Part shown: positions 46,216 through 58,877 of the stretch, piece by piece | Numbering within the stretch: position 1 is the stretch's first letter | How the letters are laid out: every line of letters begins with the position of its first letter | Assembly (NCBI GenBank): GCA_903813345.2 | Contig: CAIIXF020000010.1 | Location: forward strand, 6,377,169 to 6,441,168 | Source of the DNA: Owenia fusiformis | Taxonomy: Eukaryota > Annelida > Polychaeta > Sabellida > Oweniidae | Direction: 5' to 3' | Length of the DNA stretch: 64,000 bases | Position numbers and translations under genes: made by a program | Notes under the pieces: model-generated | The model's input: only the letters and a program-made list of their open reading frames with translations | Databases searched by the model: none | Told to the model about the DNA's origin: nothing

Positions 46216-46904
46216 CCTAGGTGTCCCCTAGGGCACCTGGATTTTTAGACTCGTAATTAACGATGTTTTAGTGAAGGAAACTCTTTGAAACTTTACAGTA
46301 ACTTAAATGGTTTTGTAAATATTTCGTTGGTTGATAAATTAATACGAGTCTGACATCGTATAGCATAAAAAAAGAGTTAAAGGAGAGGGCTTCGACGAGA
46401 AAAAATAAAATGGCCGCCACTTGGGTTTACGAGTGGTCGTGTATGGTCCAGATACATAATGTTTAACGACGATATGCTTAACAAATTTGCTAAAAATACC
46501 GAAATATTATCCACAAAAGTCACGAACTAGTATTTCTTGCGAAATTATGTCGCATTATGAGGTTAATCGACGGTCAAAATATATCAACTTCTGATTTATA
46601 AATTTGTAGTCATACAGAATAAGAGTCATTTCCGATTCGATTATACCATGGGCTTTCAACTAGAAGCCCATGATTATACCAGTCACTGTGTACTATATTT
46701 CACTCTAATTCTGTATAGAAATACCACATTGATGTTGCGATTGTTCATTTCATTTTAACACAGTAACACAAGCTTTCCAATTTTATGATAGTCTCAGCCA
46801 AGACCCATAGCACCAAATTGCATTTCGCCAATGGATATACCAATTATCCACATGACATGAGTAATGAATCAAAGTTCAAAATCCATATATTTTGTTAGAA
46901 TGAC

Positions 46905-47115
46905 TACACACCATTTGTCCAAATCCCAATCGTCCAAATCCCATTGGATTCAGATTTGAACCAATGGAATTTGGCCTCGGATGATTCGGATTTGGACAAA
47001 TGGGATCGATTCGGACAATTTGGATGATTAGGATTCAGCGATTGCGATTCGGGCAACTGGGATTCAGACCAGTGAGATTCGGACCAATGGGATTCAGACC
47101 ATTGGGATTCACACC
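46905..47115. repeat. ~18-bp tandem/inverted repeat (GGGATTCAGACCAAT)
   Basis: Imperfect units of GGGATTCAGACCAATG and, at the left, their inverse (CCAAATCCCAATCGTCC), forming a locally palindromic patch with no coding content. Confidence 0.65.
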
Positions 47116-47738
47116 AATGGGGCTACCCTGGTTGAATTATGTCAACATCTATATAGTAGGTGAGGCCAGAGGTGAATAAAGTCTTTGCTATTATATTATG
47201 TTATTATAATTATATATTATTATATTATGTTATAGAGTTCACAAAATCATGGACAATGCCACATCTATTACTCACTTCAAATATAAAAAAAACATCTGTA
47301 AGATTAAAATTGAAAAATCAGAGGTTATGAGACATATGAGACTTAGGTTAGACTGCTCGCAAAAGAAACAGCAACTAAAATAACAACCAATGTAGAACAC
47401 AATCCTGGATACAGATGGCCTTGTAAGACTAGCAAGGACATGTCTCATTATTATTTACAGAAATATATTTATATATCCAGGTGTTATTTCAAACAAGCCC
47501 AGTTTGCCTTGCCCATTGCCTCACCTGTACCTACATGTAATTCTTGAACCTGGCCATGTCCCTGGTTGAAATGGCACCTCTTAAACTATAGCTTCAAAGT
47601 TTTTCATCGAAGTACATGTACCTTCCTGATATTCTTTAATTAGAATCAATTACATTCTAAATGAAAGCAACTTGGGCAAAGTTATACATATGATATGAAA
47701 CAGTTGATGTAATCACAATACATAAAACTTTAATAACT

Positions 47739-48174
47739 CAGATGCGAGTGGGAAGTTACTAGTATAGTTTCACCATCAAGTGGCTCATTCGGGTCAGATG
47801 GCGGTACAGAACAAAGTTCCCTTTAATGTAAATATTATCAGTTTTAGTGGTTCAATTTTCATATCACCCTTATGTACATGTACATGTATCTAATAGTTAT
47901 GCCAATTAAAATATGTCCAATAAAAGAAAATATTATCCGTCCATTACAAGAAAAGATATTTCACTTTTTGTGGTTATATATAATCATGGGGCCTAAATGG
48001 GGAATCTCCCCGAACAAGAAATCACATTTTTCCCATAGATTAAATTTTCAAAGTTGATAAGCAATTTTCAAAACCATATTTATAGATGTACTTTTACATG
48101 TAGATTTCAGACATCACTTTGACTGAATTATGAATATTTAATGACCTAAATCAAAGTATTTCTACTTACATCTA
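47739..48174 (+). mobile_element. ATGCGAGTAG MITE-like family, copy 4 (both ends)
   Basis: CAGATGCGAGTGGGAAGTTA at the left and TTTCTACTTACATCTAG at the right. The interior matches copy 3 (GTTTCACCATCAAGTGGCT, TACAAGAAAAGATATTTCA, TGACTGAATTATGAATATT). Confidence 0.65.
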
Positions 48175-48499
48175 GTCAATTGTTCATCATGTATTAAGTA
48201 TGGAGAATGGACAAAATATAATAAATATTGGAAAAAATAACAGAACATAAACAGAGTGCAAATATTTTGGGACACCCTGTATGTTAAAAATTGATCAAGT
48301 GCACTTTAAGCAAGATGAAAGATGTAAAATGAAATTCACAGGGAAGGAAGGATTCACAAAAATTTGGCATGCAGTGGTTTGTTGGCCGAAACCATTACTC
48401 TTTCCTAAGAACAATTGACTCAAAATCTTTTTGTGTGTATAAATGAACTTTATTAGGACAACTTGTTTTCAACATTCCACATGTATTTTTAAATGATAA

Positions 48500-50365
48500 A
48501 AAAATAATGAAATAAAACATAGTTTCATGTACATAATAATTAGATGTTAACAATTAAACCAGTCTGAGAATAATTAACATTAATATTTTTGAATTTTTGT
48601 TTAAGATGTATAAGATGCCCACAAATCTACAAGTCAATTATTTTACAAAATAATGAAATAAACATTGAATGACTGAACAGCATAGTTTCATGTACACATA
48701 ATATTAGATGAAGATCGAAACATTCTAAGCATGATTTCAATGACAATAATAAAACTGCATTTTCCCCTACCCTTAGCAAGACGCCAACAAAACTACAAGT
48801 CAATTATTTCACAAAATAATGACATAAAACATTAAATATTTAAACGACATGGTTTCATGTACATAATATATTTGACATTAAAGATTAAACCAGTCTGGGC
48901 ATGATTGAAATTTACATTATTGAATTTGCGTTTTCCCCTATCCTTAGCAAGACGCCAACAAAACTACAAGTCAATTATTTCACAAAATAATGACATAAAA
49001 CATTAAATATTTAAACGACATGGTTTCATGTACATAATATATTTGACATTAAAGATTAAACCAGTCTGGGCATGATTGAAATTTACATTATTGAATTTGC
49101 GTTTTCCCCTACCCTTAGCAAGACGCCAACATAACTACAAGTCAATTATTTCACAAAATAATGACATAAAACATTAAATATTTAAACGACATGGTTTCAT
49201 GTACATAATATATTTGACATTAAAGATTAAACCAGTCTGGGCATGATTGAAATTTACATTATTGAATTTGCGTTTTCCCCTACCCTTAGCAAGACGCCAA
49301 CATAACTACAAGTCAATTATTTCACAAAATAATGACATAAAACATTAAATATTTAAACGACATGGTTTCATGTACATAATATATTTGACATTAAAGATTA
49401 AACCAGTCTGGGCATGATTGAAATTTACATTATTGAATTTGCGTTTTCCCCCATCCTTAGCAAGACGCCAACAAAACTACAAGTCAATTATTTCACAAAA
49501 TAATGACATAAAACATTAAATATTTAAACGACATGGTTTCATGTACATAATATATTTGACATTAAAGATTAAACCAGTCTGGGCATGATTGAAATTTACA
49601 TTATTGAATTTGCGTTTTCCCCTACCCTTAGCAAGACGCCAACATAACTACAAGTCAATTATTTCACAAAATAATGACATAAAACATTAAATATTTAAAC
49701 GACATGGTTTCATGTACATAATATATTTGACATTAAAGATTAAACCAGTCTGGGCATGATTGAAATTTACATTATTGAATTTGCGTTTTCCCCTACCCTT
49801 AGCAAGACGCCAACATAACTACAAGTCAATTATTTCACAAAATAATGACATAAAACATTAAATATTTAAACGACATGGTTTCATGTACATAATATATTTG
49901 ACATTAAAGATTAAACCAGTCTGGGCATGATTGAAATTTACATTATTGAATTTGCGTTTTCCCCTACCCTTAGCAAGACGCCAACAAAACTACAAGTCAA
50001 TTATTTCACAAATTAATGATATAAAACATTAAATATTTAAACGACATGGTTTCATGTACATAATATATTTGACATTAAAGATTAAACCAGTCTGGGCATG
50101 ATTGAAATTTACATTATTGAATTTGCGTTTTCCTCTACCCTTAGCAAGACGCCAACAAAACTACAAGTCAATTATTTCACAAAATAATGACATAAAACAT
50201 TAAATATTTAAACGACATGGTTTCATGTACATAATAATTAGACATTAAAGATTAAACCAGTCTAAGCATGATATCAATGACAATATTGAAATTTTGTGTT
50301 TTCCCCTAACAAGTATGCCAAGAAAAGTAAGAGTCAATTATTTCACAAAATAATGACATAAGAAA
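48500..50365. repeat. local satellite of 171-bp monomers (~11 copies)
   Basis: The landmark CAAGACGCCAACA(A/T)AACT starts at 48777, 48948, 49119, 49290, 49461, 49632, 49803, 49974 and 50145, exactly 171 bp apart each time. More diverged units flank these at about 48606 and 50310, and a remnant is at about 50684. The central monomers are nearly identical and the edges are diverged, as unequal exchange produces. Monomers contain TTTCATGTACATAATATATT and AAATATTTAAACGACATGG. No ORF. Confidence 0.95.
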
Positions 50366-50584
50366 TTGAATTGACAACATGTCACCCACCTAGTTACAAT
50401 ATTATAAGTTCCATCTTAAGTCAGATTTGAATTTCTGAGAAGTTGTAGATGAAATTTGAAAAAATAAATTGGTCAATTTGGAGCAAGTTGAAAAAATACC
50501 TTTTGACCTCTTTTTGAAAGTCAGAACTTTTGAAAACTTGTAGATGATTTTGAAAAAAATTGAAGTCGTTCTTAACAGTATTTG

Positions 50585-50684
50585 TTAAGTTATTGGAAGT
50601 TGTAAGAATTTGTTACAGATGCTGATTGCCAACCACCAACCGCCGTCAACAGAATATGTCACCACTTTTTGGTGGTGACATAAC
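50585..50684 (+). repeat. GTCACCACC...GGTGACATAA family, copy 3
   Basis: Ends in a perfect 11-bp-stem hairpin at 50655-50682 (TATGTCACCAC, loop about 6 nt, GTGGTGACATA). It separates the satellite from its last remnant. Confidence 0.55.
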
Positions 50685-50699
50685 AAAACTACAAGTCAA

Positions 50700-53290
50700 T
50701 TATTTCACAAAGTAACAACATGATGCATCAATAGCAGTAGATCCTCTTTTTATAACTACAGATACCATATAGCAGTGCAAGTTTGAAATTTTGCAAACTT
50801 CAAGCTTAGCTCTACAGTTCATTACAGGGACTAATGTCATTCTCCCTCATCTATATGTTGGAGGATGAGGTAGTCAGTCATAATTCATAGCTTGAAGTAT
50901 ATCATCCATGATGCACTATATAACTCAGGATGTACTACATGCATGTAATCCACAATGCAGAATACAATCCATGACGTAGTACATTCATAATAATCTCTGA
51001 TGTAATCCAGACTTTAACTCATTATTGATAAAATAGTACACTTCATAAATTAACAATCCAACACTGAGTGGTTATGGTTGATCAGATGCAGCTAGATTCT
51101 CACTTATAAGTTTTATCTGCAGATCAAGGTACAGCTGTTTTTACATAGGACCCTCCACACCTGGAATAAGGACTATGAGAGATGGCAACAGGGTATTGCT
51201 GGTGGTAGTCATAGTTTGTTGTATATATCTCATACACCCTGTGCCAGGGCCAGATGGAGCAAGATGTTACGGCAGCATTAAAGTGGAGAACAGTTTACCT
51301 GCGACCTTCTCATAACTCTGTATCCTGCAATTACAGTATTAAGACACAAATTATGTGTAATTCGAATCATAAAGTTTTTTTTACACGGGATACCCCTCCA
51401 TCTCCCTATGAAATGATTACTAAATGGAGTTCTTTTTACTGTTATTTGAAAATAATCCCCTATTAAAAATCTTACTTATTTATGAAGATTTAAGTTAAAG
51501 TTTTAATTAATTGTAGCCATTTGTTATTCATATGCCCAATGGTATATATTGATATTGTAAAATAATAACTTACCAGATAGTGGCATGATTTGTGGAGCTA
51601 TGTAACATGCAGTGATGTTCAGGAGAAAAACCTGATGATTAGTTTTGAAATATGTTTATTATTTATCGAGATCAACTAAACTCTGAGTATTTGTAGAGTA
51701 TTCTTAAATTCATCAATTAATTGTCATCAGGTTTTTCTTTCGATCAATCCAGATCTCATCAGCTGAACTCGCACTAAATAATGAACCAGGTCAACTATCT
51801 AATTCCCAAATCTCTTTAGATTTCCCCCTCAAAAATATAATTAAATAACATAACTTTTTTAAAAATCTAAATAAAAATCAATGTTTGCTGCCACTGGGTT
51901 ATATTTTGACAAAGATAGTAATGATACTTTTAGGTGCATACTCAAAAATTATCATTAAACATATTATATTATGATTATTACAAAATATACATAATAAAAA
52001 GCTAAGCTACATGTTATACACAATTGCTGGAATTACACAATGCATTTTATTAACCTATTAACATTTTACAAAACTGCTTTTCCAAAACTCCAAGGACCCT
52101 AGTCACTAAAAAACGCCTTAAATCATTAGGCACTTTAGAGTGTAGTGTAATAACGATTGGTTTTTGTAAAACCCCTTTCCCCGGTTCTTACCAATTTGCC
52201 CTAAACTAAATAAGACGTATTTTGAATGCTACACATTTTGGCCACCGCAAAAATATAGGAAATGATGGATGGGACCCATAAAAATGCAGTAGGTTTACTT
52301 CGGTCCAAAGCCTTCTCTATATTCCGGCTTTGAGGAGGAAGATTGAGCTGCCTTAGTATTATAAATATTGTAAATCATTGTGTCACACGCACAGTTAATA
52401 TGGCATAATAATATGAAATATACCTTTATGTATAGATTTGAAGAACATCAACTCACATCCCCGTCTGAATCTATTGTTATATTTGATTTCTTTAAGCGAG
52501 AATAATTTCAAATGTTATTCACGTCCAGAACCGGAAGCCATTTTTAGCTACAGCGAGAAAATTTCACCATGTGTCAAACTCCGAAATGAAATTTTGAAAT
52601 ATCTAAATCCAGACAAGCAACGCTACATCCTAAATATGATAAATATTCTTAAAAATATTTATAAAATTTATTAAAAATGAGTTCTAGGTGCGTGTAGGTG
52701 CGTGTAGCACAGTACATACGAAATCAATGAAGTTTCGTCTAGCTGTAAGCTAGAGACTCGAGTAACAGTAGGTCATCAAATTATATCTCAAAAACTGTAA
52801 CTAAGTTCACATCACTGGCAAAAGTCTCGATTACATTTTCTCTTACTGTAGATGCTAAAAGAATACATTTATTGAAGATGTACACATCTGCTGGATATTC
52901 TCCATATCTACAAAGTTAAAAGTGCACGAAAGGCGTTTTAGAAATGACAGGTGCAATTCCTATGGCGCTTCAGATATGTTGGTGTAATCAGGATGGCGAT
53001 AGCCCTTTCCACTAAAGCCCTTTTGTGTTTTTTCTGGTGTAATTCAAGCAAATGACACCATTAGGCATATATCAGCATTTACAAGAGCAAAAAAACAATT
53101 TGACTATAAACTTATAATAAAATATTGAGTAAATCTGTTCAATCAAATGAAATCCATTATTAGAACAATTTACATAGATACTGATAATTTCTTTTAGTTT
53201 ATATCTGGAACTAGTGACAATAATTATTTGAACATTAATATCAAACCTGATGATGATTCTAGTCTTGTAGAAGCTTGGGTGGAGGCAAGC
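50700..53290. other. intergenic, no gene recognised
   Basis: AT-rich, with small ORFs lacking any family signature. No RNA gene or clear transposon seen. Confidence 0.5.
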
Positions 53291-53371
53291 TTACACTTTC
53301 ACACAGCCGTTCACTATTTCAGCATCATTTGGATCAGATTTTGTACAGCACTTTGATGGCGACTCATAATC
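53291..53371 (-). CDS. possible terminal exon of an unidentified minus-strand gene
   Basis: After a pyrimidine-rich CTTTCAG acceptor (reading minus) there are 26 codons in phase 0 and a TAA. The peptide is DYESPSKCCTKSDPNDAEIV followed by NGCVKV. The codons look natural and it resembles a cytoplasmic tail, but I could not find a preceding exon with confidence, and the product is unknown. Confidence 0.25.
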   Translation of the reverse strand, partial: DYESPSKCCTKSDPNDAEIVNGCVKV

Positions 53372-54444
53372 CTGAAAGTGAACATTGCATGATTAGGATA
53401 CACTAATACTGAATTATTTAAAAGAATGATGACTTAATGAATGAGAATGTACATGTAGATCTTATCAAGGCACTCATGAATGGACAATCTTGACTTGGAA
53501 GTGGTCGTATCTCCGTAGTAAAATGATATAACAATATTTGAGCTTTAAAGCACTCTCATAATCATCTAGTTGAAAGCCCATGTCATAATGTATGTATAAA
53601 ACTGAGATGTTGGGATCACAGGTGACACGCATGTGTTTAACATTTAACTGACTTGATCGACAGCAGCTAGCTTCTGTATTTTCCCCTAAATATTCAGTTG
53701 ATGGCAGAATAGCTATAGCTGCTCTCGTTTCTCATTCAGATGCCTTCAGAACAAGGTATTGTGCCTAGTCTAGAGAGATATCTTCTCAGCTGAATGCTGA
53801 AGATGTAAAATCATAATGCACAAATTTTCTGTTCTAGAATTATTGAATTTACTTATAGACTACTGTGCATGGGTTCAAAGTCATGTACTTTTTATTGCTC
53901 AGTCTACATACATAAATTTTCCTTAGTACTACTACTAGACTTACTCTCTGACTTACATGTACACTGGCTGCCTAGTCTATGTCGGAATCAGACCAGAGGA
54001 TATAGTCTAACTGCTGGCTACCACTACCAGGAACTGATATCTGGCCTTTGGCCTTTGATTGAAGAAAATCTGTAGGGCCTGGGTCATCTTTGACAAGACA
54101 GTTGAATCTTTAGAATTGTTGTTAACATCTCATATAAATTATATTAAGATGAACACATACAACAACTTTTGTTTTTGTAATAACAAAGACCAGTGTTGGA
54201 AATGCTGATAGAAAGTTGAGAGATTTTTGTTTTCAGAAAGCAACATGGCGTCAGAAAAAATTCTAGAAAAAATACTTTTTTCTCTTAAATTTGTCATAAA
54301 ACTACTTTTATTCTTACCTTATCAAGTGAAGAACAAATCCATGCATACCCTTGTACCATTATTTGACTTATATCAAGGTCTAATCGACCTATATTTCCAT
54401 ATATTCCAAGCCCCATGCCGCCACCTGAAAAGGGACACCTGGAA

Positions 54445-54500
54445 AGGGGCACCTAGGTGCGGGACACCTAGGTGGTATTTAGTAACACCCTCAATTGACA
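54445..54500. repeat. CTCAATTGA...CACCTAGGTG repeat, copy 2 (inverted)
   Basis: GGCACCTAGGTGCGGGACAC, then CTAGGTGGTATTTAGTAACACCCTCAATTGA, the reverse complement of the segment at 46150-46215 with a few changes. Confidence 0.6.
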
Positions 54501-55439
54501 GGTGGCGCTGCAAAGTTTGTATTTCCGGTGAAGTTTGAAAGTTTTTATTTCTACGAGTTTTAGTTGAAATACGCTGTCAAATGTAAGTTTTCTGTTTAAT
54601 TTACTAGTGTATTATATTCAGCTTTGTATTAATGATGTAATGGAAAAGAGTGTGTAGCCTGTAGTGGCAGATATGTAACATTAAAAACACTGTTGTCAAG
54701 ATGCATTTTTCTAAGTTTGTTTTCACAACTTGAAAATTCTTGAAAAGAAAAACATTGCACATATTAAGCAAATATTTCATTCTATGAAGGGCAATACCTG
54801 TTCATCTTTCAATGATTTTTGCAGTATGTATTGCCCGCAGCCCGTCATTGAAAGTGCAACAGGTATTGCCCGAACATAGAATGAAATATTTGTTTTATTA
54901 TATCATTGCTAGACATTCGCTTACTTTGCAGACTGGCACTCTTGTAATATTCCCCATCCTTCGTTCGCAGTTCCAAAAAAATCCTCTAAAATTCCATCCA
55001 GAACGATTTTATCGATAGATTTAACGTCTATTTCGTTTGTGGACATAACACTTGAAAATGTTCTAAGACATTAGATGTCATTCCGTTGATTTAATGGTGT
55101 TTTTAGAATGCACATCCCTCAAGATGTCGTTCTTTTCATCGGAATTCAGACTTTTAAATCATTTTCCGTCTGCCTTGATGCACGTCACAACTGTACTGGA
55201 CGAAACGGGACGACTCAGAATTCCCGGGCGGGCAATACGCCGGGCAATACGTCTTTTATAATTCCAAAATTAAGGGAGCTGTGAAATACGCTTTGGTATT
55301 TTTGATCACATGGTACTGAATCAGCCAATCAAAGGACACAAATTCTAGCAATGATATAATAAATGCACTTATCAATCATATTTTATATTTATTCTGAAAC
55401 AGTGGAGAATATATTTAACATGTCAAGCATACTGCCCTG

Positions 55440-57470
55440 TCACCCCTCACGCATTAGGCGTGATTGTCTATGTCTATGTCAATAATCTGCAAAAGGCTAA
55501 TAAGCCCATATAAAGCAGATATATAATTTAACAGTGATAGAATTTGAATAGAATATAATTTAAAACCTTAACATTTAAAAATAGATCTATGGTTTACAAC
55601 TCATTTTACCTGGGGAGACTGTCAGGCTACCGCGTTGACATCACCCCTCTTTACCAGTAGTGCAGGCTTGTTGCTGTGCACTGGGGACCCTTTACATAAA
55701 ACATAGATCTATATTAAAAACACGCCTATTTAATTGCAGTTATTGACACAGGCATAGTATGATGATTTAAAACTACTTAGACTGTCACAGTCTAAGATGT
55801 CACCAGGTAGAGTGTTCCATTTAGCTATTGTCCTAGGGAAATAGCTAAATTTGTATGCATCCGTTCTAGTTGATGGTTGTATGAACTTAGAAGGATGATA
55901 CAACCTAGTGTTGGTATTGATCTATGGAGGCACGTCGATGGCTGCTAGGTTCTGCTTTCCTTTGTAGAAAAGGAAAACTCTAGCAGCCTCTCGACGCTCC
56001 TTCAGTGGCTCCCACTGTAGGTCTTGAAGAGCTTTGGTGACGCAGCCTGGTTCCCTTGAGTGACATTTGGTTACAAACCTGGCTGCTCTTCTCTGTACCT
56101 GTTCCAACATATCAATATCTTTTTGTCGGTATGGATCCCATGCCGAGCTGGCATACTCTAAATTAGGCCGGACTAGTGACTTATACGCCTGAGCCTTCAC
56201 TTTTTCAGGGCATTGATGGAGGTTGCGCCTGAGAAATCCAAGCACCTTATTGGCTTTGGATACAATAGTTTGAATATGTGTAGTCCAGCGTAAGTTATTT
56301 GTGATGTCAATTCCTAGGTATGGGATGTGTGTTACCGACTTAAGGTTTTCCCCTAGCATGGTGTAATTGTGCATAATAGGGGATTTACCTTTGTGAATAT
56401 TTAGCACTTTGATGGATGGAATTTCATTTGCCATGTTGATGCCCAGGAGACCAGTTTATCAAGATTCTCCTGTAGTGTTAATGCATCTTGCTTGCTTTCG
56501 ACTGTCATGAATAAAAGGCTGTCGTCGGCAAAAAGCTTAAGACTGGCTGAGGATGATAGGTTATTGCCCATATCATTGATATAAACAAGGAAACAGAGTG
56601 GTCCAAGAACTGTTCCTTGAGGAACTCCTGATTTTACTGGAGTTTTTGAACTTGATTCACCATCGAGCACTACCTGTTGTGATCTTCCCACAAGCCAGGA
56701 TCTGAACCAGTTCAAGTTATTATTGCGAATTCCATAATAGTCGAGTTTGAGCAAGAGGCGTTCGTGAGCCACCGTGTCAAACGCTTTGGAAAAGTCTAAT
56801 ACCAACATGTCTGTTTGTTTATTGTTGTCGAGGGCCCGAGCTATATTCTCTATTGTATTGACAAGTTGTGTTTCACATGAGTGCTTTGACCTGAATCCAT
56901 GTTGGAATTTTACTAGAATTTCATAGAGGTCAAAGTGGGCCATAACATGATGGAATATAATATGTTCCATTATTTTACATGGAACTGACGTCAGAGATAC
57001 AGGCCTGTAATTCACAGCCTCATCTCTTCGTCCCTTTTTGTAGATAGCAGTAACATTGGCATGTTTCCAGTCCATAGGCACTAAGCCTTCATCGATAGAC
57101 TGTTGAAAAATTATTTGAAGGAATGGTGATATGCTGTCACTGCATTCCTTCAGGACCCTAGTCGGAATAAGATCGGGTCCAGTGGCTTTTGATGGATTTA
57201 GGCCAGTTAGCAATTTGTGAATTCCTTTTGTCGAAATTTTGATATTTGGCATTTCAGGAATTTGACTAGGTACCATTGTCGGTAGAGTGGCATCCTCATC
57301 TGTGAATACAGAATTGTATTGGTCATTGAGGATGTTTGCTTTCTGGGCGGCGTCTGTTATTTCGTCGCCATCTTTGTTACGCAGCACGCTGATACCTGAT
57401 GCATCTTTGCGTTAATACTTTATGTAGCTCCAGAAGCGTTTGGTAATGCCTTTGTGCTGAACACGTATTT
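55440..57470 (-). pseudogene. 5'-truncated, broken non-LTR retrotransposon (jockey/CR1-like RT)
   Basis: Reverse transcriptase on the minus strand: TGPDLIPTRVLKEC, NYRPVSLTSVPCKIMEHI, QHGFRSKHSCETQL, DFSKAFDTVAHERLL, GVPQGTVLGPLCFLVYIND, then the catalytic FADD, followed by the thumb and C-terminal region (VTHIPYLGIDITNNL, YASSAWDPY, EQVQRRAARFV). No endonuclease, so it is 5'-truncated near 57470. It is disabled three ways: an in-frame TAA around 57410 just after FWSYIKY, a frameshift near 56401-56434 (after FHPSKC), and a TAG at 55922-55924 (after IDVPP). Coding homology continues past that TAG to TAA at 55730-55732 (LYHPSKFIQPSTR, AKWNTLPGDI). The 3' UTR runs to about 55440 and ends near a short CATAGA-like repeat. 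Degenerate TCACGCATT motifs flank both ends. Confidence 0.85.
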
Positions 57471-58384
57471 GTTGGAAACATTGAAATCACGCATCAATTT
57501 TGCGTGTATGATAAAATGTCACTAAAATCACGCATTATGTTGATATTTAAAAAATTATTTAAAAAAATTGTTTTATATAAAAAGCTGATACGGTAGAAAA
57601 ACGAACGTCGAAAAAAGCAAACGCATTCCGTTTGGACTTTACACGCGAAATGTGTTTATGTCACGCATTTGGTTCGAAACATGTGTATATGTCACGCATT
57701 TGCTTCAAAATATTTTGTATCTATTTTTTATGTTTTATCTAGAAAAGTATACTTTTGTCATCTTTCTTCGCTATGCTTATAAACATAAAAGTATGGTGTC
57801 CTGAAAACTCCATGCTCTCCTTTATACTTACTCATCAAGCTTTTCGTTCAAAGAATTTTCACTAGGTTCGCGATTGCTTCCAAACTAAGATGACACAAGA
57901 CTTGTTTTTAGACTGTTTTTAATTGTAGCAAAACAGAAACAGAGCTTAAATTAGTATAATGATAGATGTAGATGTTTCCTAAAGACATGTGGTTTGTATC
58001 ACAGTCTTTCTTCTGTACTATCTGAACCTTCAATGAACTCATACAGCAGAAAACGACCTCTACCTCCTCATAAATTGACTCTTTATAGTGCACAACATGG
58101 TCTTTACAACAAATCCATGTATACTACACTCTCCCGTCTTCTAGTCTTGTCCACAAATGACAATTAAAAATTCTTCAATATTTCAACAATGCTATCACCA
58201 GATATGATTGACTGCAAAGTCAGATGATAGTACTGTAAATACTTATAGGTAAATGACTGTCAAATTCATTGGGCCTACCAAAATTATTGATTGACACTCA
58301 TTCAAATTAGCGCAGAGAAAATAATATCACACGATTTATGTTTTTAGCTAAAATGGATCCACCTTGTGAAGTTTCAAAAGCACG

Positions 58385-58696
58385 ATGAATAGAGACAGGC
58401 AGACTGCTAAGAACATTCTACCCACCCTCACCAACAATAAGCCTTCCTCTTATGCCCTAGAGTATGGCGACCCAAGAGTACCCTCTAGACTTGATGTCCT
58501 GGAATCAAGGCTCTACCACCAAGAGAAAACTTCAGATACTTTACTATCAAGAGCTTATAAAATCAAGGAAGACATTATAGACAGTCTAAACTACACACAT
58601 GGGACTTGGCAGGAAGAAAAGCATGCCAGGGAATTACTACAGGAGCATATTAAAACAATCACTGCGGTTGTTAAAAAACTCAACAAAGATATTGAG
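58385..58696 (+). CDS. FAM81A: FAM81 homologue, first coding exon (partial gene)
   Basis: 104 codons ending ...NKDIE at a GAG|GTGAGT donor. The segment SRLYHQEKTSDTLLSRAYKI, then KEDIIDSLN and ELLQEHIKTITAVVKKLNKD, aligns with the N-terminus of vertebrate FAM81A/B coiled-coil proteins (RILCHEKT...AFRIKDDIV...EEHIRNITAIVKQLNRDIE). FAM81A is a poorly characterised coiled-coil protein reported at synapses. The remaining exons lie beyond the window. A 12-codon uORF (58353-58388) ends in TGA overlapping this ATG (ATGA). The LINE lies in the following intron. FAM81A versus FAM81B cannot be decided. Confidence 0.8.
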
Positions 58697-58877
58697 GTGA
58701 GTTTAGTGCTATAAGTTTTAGATAATTGAGTAATTGATACATATTTGTCGTGTCTTGCTTCAAGTAATAAAATAGTAAAACTTATGTTAATATTGAAAAA
58801 AAAATTGCCAAGCCGGGCATGACCGTGACAATGTCATATAGTACTGCAAGGCCTGGCATGGCCGTGAAAAAATCAAA

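Noticed and set aside
46640..46680. Hairpin CATGGGCTT...AAGCCCATG
   Set aside because: A 9-bp stem in AT-rich intergenic DNA with no promoter, terminator or RNA-gene context. A related GAAAGCCCATG at 53570 suggests only a dispersed repeat.
57908..58093. 61-codon minus ORF upstream of FAM81
   Set aside because: No homology and AT-rich composition; expected by chance in this length of DNA.
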